This document shows positions 52,778 to 53,463 of a DNA stretch of 53,463 nt, piece by piece. The notes beneath the pieces were generated by a model, which saw only the letters and a list, made by a program, of their open reading frames with translations, ran no database searches and had not been told where the DNA came from. Positions within the stretch are counted from its first letter, which is position 1. Each line of letters starts with the position of its first letter. This DNA comes from Calothrix sp. MO_167.B42 (GTDB lineage: Bacteria; Cyanobacteriota; Cyanobacteriia; Cyanobacteriales; Nostocaceae), in assembly GCA_030065255.1 (NCBI GenBank), contig JASJCX010000002.1:1-53463 (forward strand). Reading direction: 5' to 3'. The translations under genes were made by a program, and so were the position numbers.

Positions 52778-52969
52778 TTAATCATCAATAACCAGATACA
52801 AGCGTTTTAGTTTGATTCTTGCGTCAGTGGTGGTGAAGTGCCAATTGATGGTGGAGTGAAGATTATTGCGTTGTGTGTTCCATGCGTTGAGTTCAGCTTG
52901 GAGAGTAGGAAGGTCGGAGATGCAGCGGTCGAGGCATTGGCTCTTTGATTGGTTAACTATGAATCGTGA
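52778..52969 (-). pseudogene. IS630-type transposase C-terminal remnant
   Basis: The minus strand reads SQCLDRCISDLPTLQAELNA, WNTQRNNLHSTINWHF, TTTDARIKLKRLYLVIDD and then a stop. DRxIxDLxTLxxE..AW and TTxDARIKLKxLYP are the C-terminal marks of IS630-family transposases. The frame is lost upstream of about 52970, and nothing of the DDE core is present, so it is a fragment only. Confidence 0.82.
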
Positions 52970-53209
52970 CGTGTTTGCCGCTTATAAAGCTAATTTGGGC
53001 TTTGTTTGGGCTTAATTTATGTCTAAGTCCCGATAGTAAATTTAAGTATATTTCCCTATCTTTTTCGTTTAAGTCCCGCTAACATATAACTATGGCTACC
53101 CTGACGGTCAACAAGGGGGTGGGGCAAAAGACTTGGAAAACGAAGATAGGGTAACTGAATTTTGAACCGGCAGGGGCATTTTCTTCTCTTATGAGAATTG
53201 GAGGTAATG

Positions 53210-53463
53210 ATGAGCAAGCTGCGAACAACTTACGATGGGACTCAGCATTGCACGACGTTGCAAGCCAAGTATGGGAAAACTGTAGCTTCCGCCTGCTCTG
53301 CCACTGGGGGCAAGGGTGAAGAATTGTCACCTACGGAGCTGGTAGGCGCAGGATTAGTAAGCTGTATGCTTTTTTCCATGGGGGCAGTGGCTCGGCGAGA
53401 CCAATTGGACATCTCAGATACCCAAGTGGACACAGAAATCTCGATGACGGATAAGCCGGATAG
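53210..53463 (+). CDS. OsmC-family protein, 5' part
   Basis: The gene runs off the right edge. From the ATG at 53210 the frame stays open for 84 codons: MSKLRTTYDGTQHCTTLQAK, then GKGEELSPTELVGAGLVSCM, followed by DQLDISDTQVDTEISMTDKP. The block SPTELVGAGLVSCM, with its conserved Cys, and the following beta strands fit OsmC/Ohr thiol peroxidases, which detoxify organic hydroperoxides. A strong GGAGG lies at 53200-53204; a second ATG at 53207 is too close to it. Codons here are clearly more G/C-rich than in neighbouring genes, which may mean recent acquisition. Confidence 0.85.
   Translation, partial: MSKLRTTYDGTQHCTTLQAKYGKTVASACSATGGKGEELSPTELVGAGLVSCMLFSMGAVARRDQLDISDTQVDTEISMTDKPD

Noticed and set aside
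53092-53154. A 20-codon open frame before the OsmC gene
   Set aside because: Short and without similarity; it may only share the local G/C-rich composition.

Overview
The window is chromosomal DNA of a cyanobacterium, very probably a filamentous one. The support is a ThiO/ThiG fusion, a NADH-dehydrogenase-like/SelD fusion, a Psb34-type thylakoid protein, a hormogonium polysaccharide (hps) pseudopilin locus, many GCGATCGC (HIP1-type) octamers, heptanucleotide tandem repeats and abundant intergenic palindromes. Base composition is AT-rich throughout. I saw no tRNA, rRNA or CRISPR array. Both ends cut genes: a hydrogenase small subunit on the left and an OsmC-family protein on the right.

Layout. 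1-2.9 kb: the end of a group 3b-like NiFe hydrogenase operon (small subunit, an intervening SAM methyltransferase, large subunit, maturation protease). 3.4-4.9 kb: an alpha/beta hydrolase and a long-chain flavodoxin, an isiC/isiB-like pair. 5.2-5.9 kb: two MITE-like elements nested one inside the other, then a broken NRPS start. 6.3-11.2 kb: a ferrous-iron module (FeoA, tandem FeoA, FeoB, ferritin, a divergent ferritin-like protein with a Cys/His/Arg-rich tail, a FeoC-like regulator). 11.3-17.9 kb: a second metal island (HMA_2 membrane protein, DmeF-type CDF exporter, P1B-type ATPase without a CPx motif, two DUF5132-type small membrane proteins) that contains a solo TnpB gene. 17.9-19.4 kb: 1.5 kb of hairpins and a MITE. 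19.4-26.8 kb: hpsA, hpsB, hpsC and a fourth pseudopilin. 26.9-28.5 kb: a small unknown gene and a second, divergent TnpB.

28.7-38.1 kb is mostly housekeeping: PIN/TRAM protein, HemW, two Uma2 nucleases, NDH/SelD fusion, a DUF6888/DUF6887-like pair, a phosphodiester glycosidase and a pseudouridine synthase. 38.7-44.0 kb is signalling: a PAS histidine kinase, then a zinc-ribbon PP2C phosphatase followed 40 bp later by an FHA/zinc-ribbon Ser/Thr kinase. 44.3-53.5 kb: an ABC ATPase, Psb34, an apparently exported agmatine deiminase, ThiO/ThiG, a PsiE-like protein, an HDAC-like deacetylase, an orphan AAA ATPase, a transposase remnant with a small inverted-repeat element, and the truncated OsmC gene.

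How it fits together. Two adjacent metal modules, Fe(II) uptake and storage followed by Co/Ni/Zn-type export, form a 12 kb metal-homeostasis block. The most interesting candidate system is the P1B ATPase with its HMA_2 and DUF5132 companions. It resembles in architecture the mycobacterial PacL/Ctp pairs, where a small one-TM protein with a Glu/Ala-rich segment assists a P1B pump. The second theme is small mobile DNA: at least four inverted-repeat element families, a palindrome family that sits between genes of the same operon, and one G-rich repeat expanded in frame inside selD.
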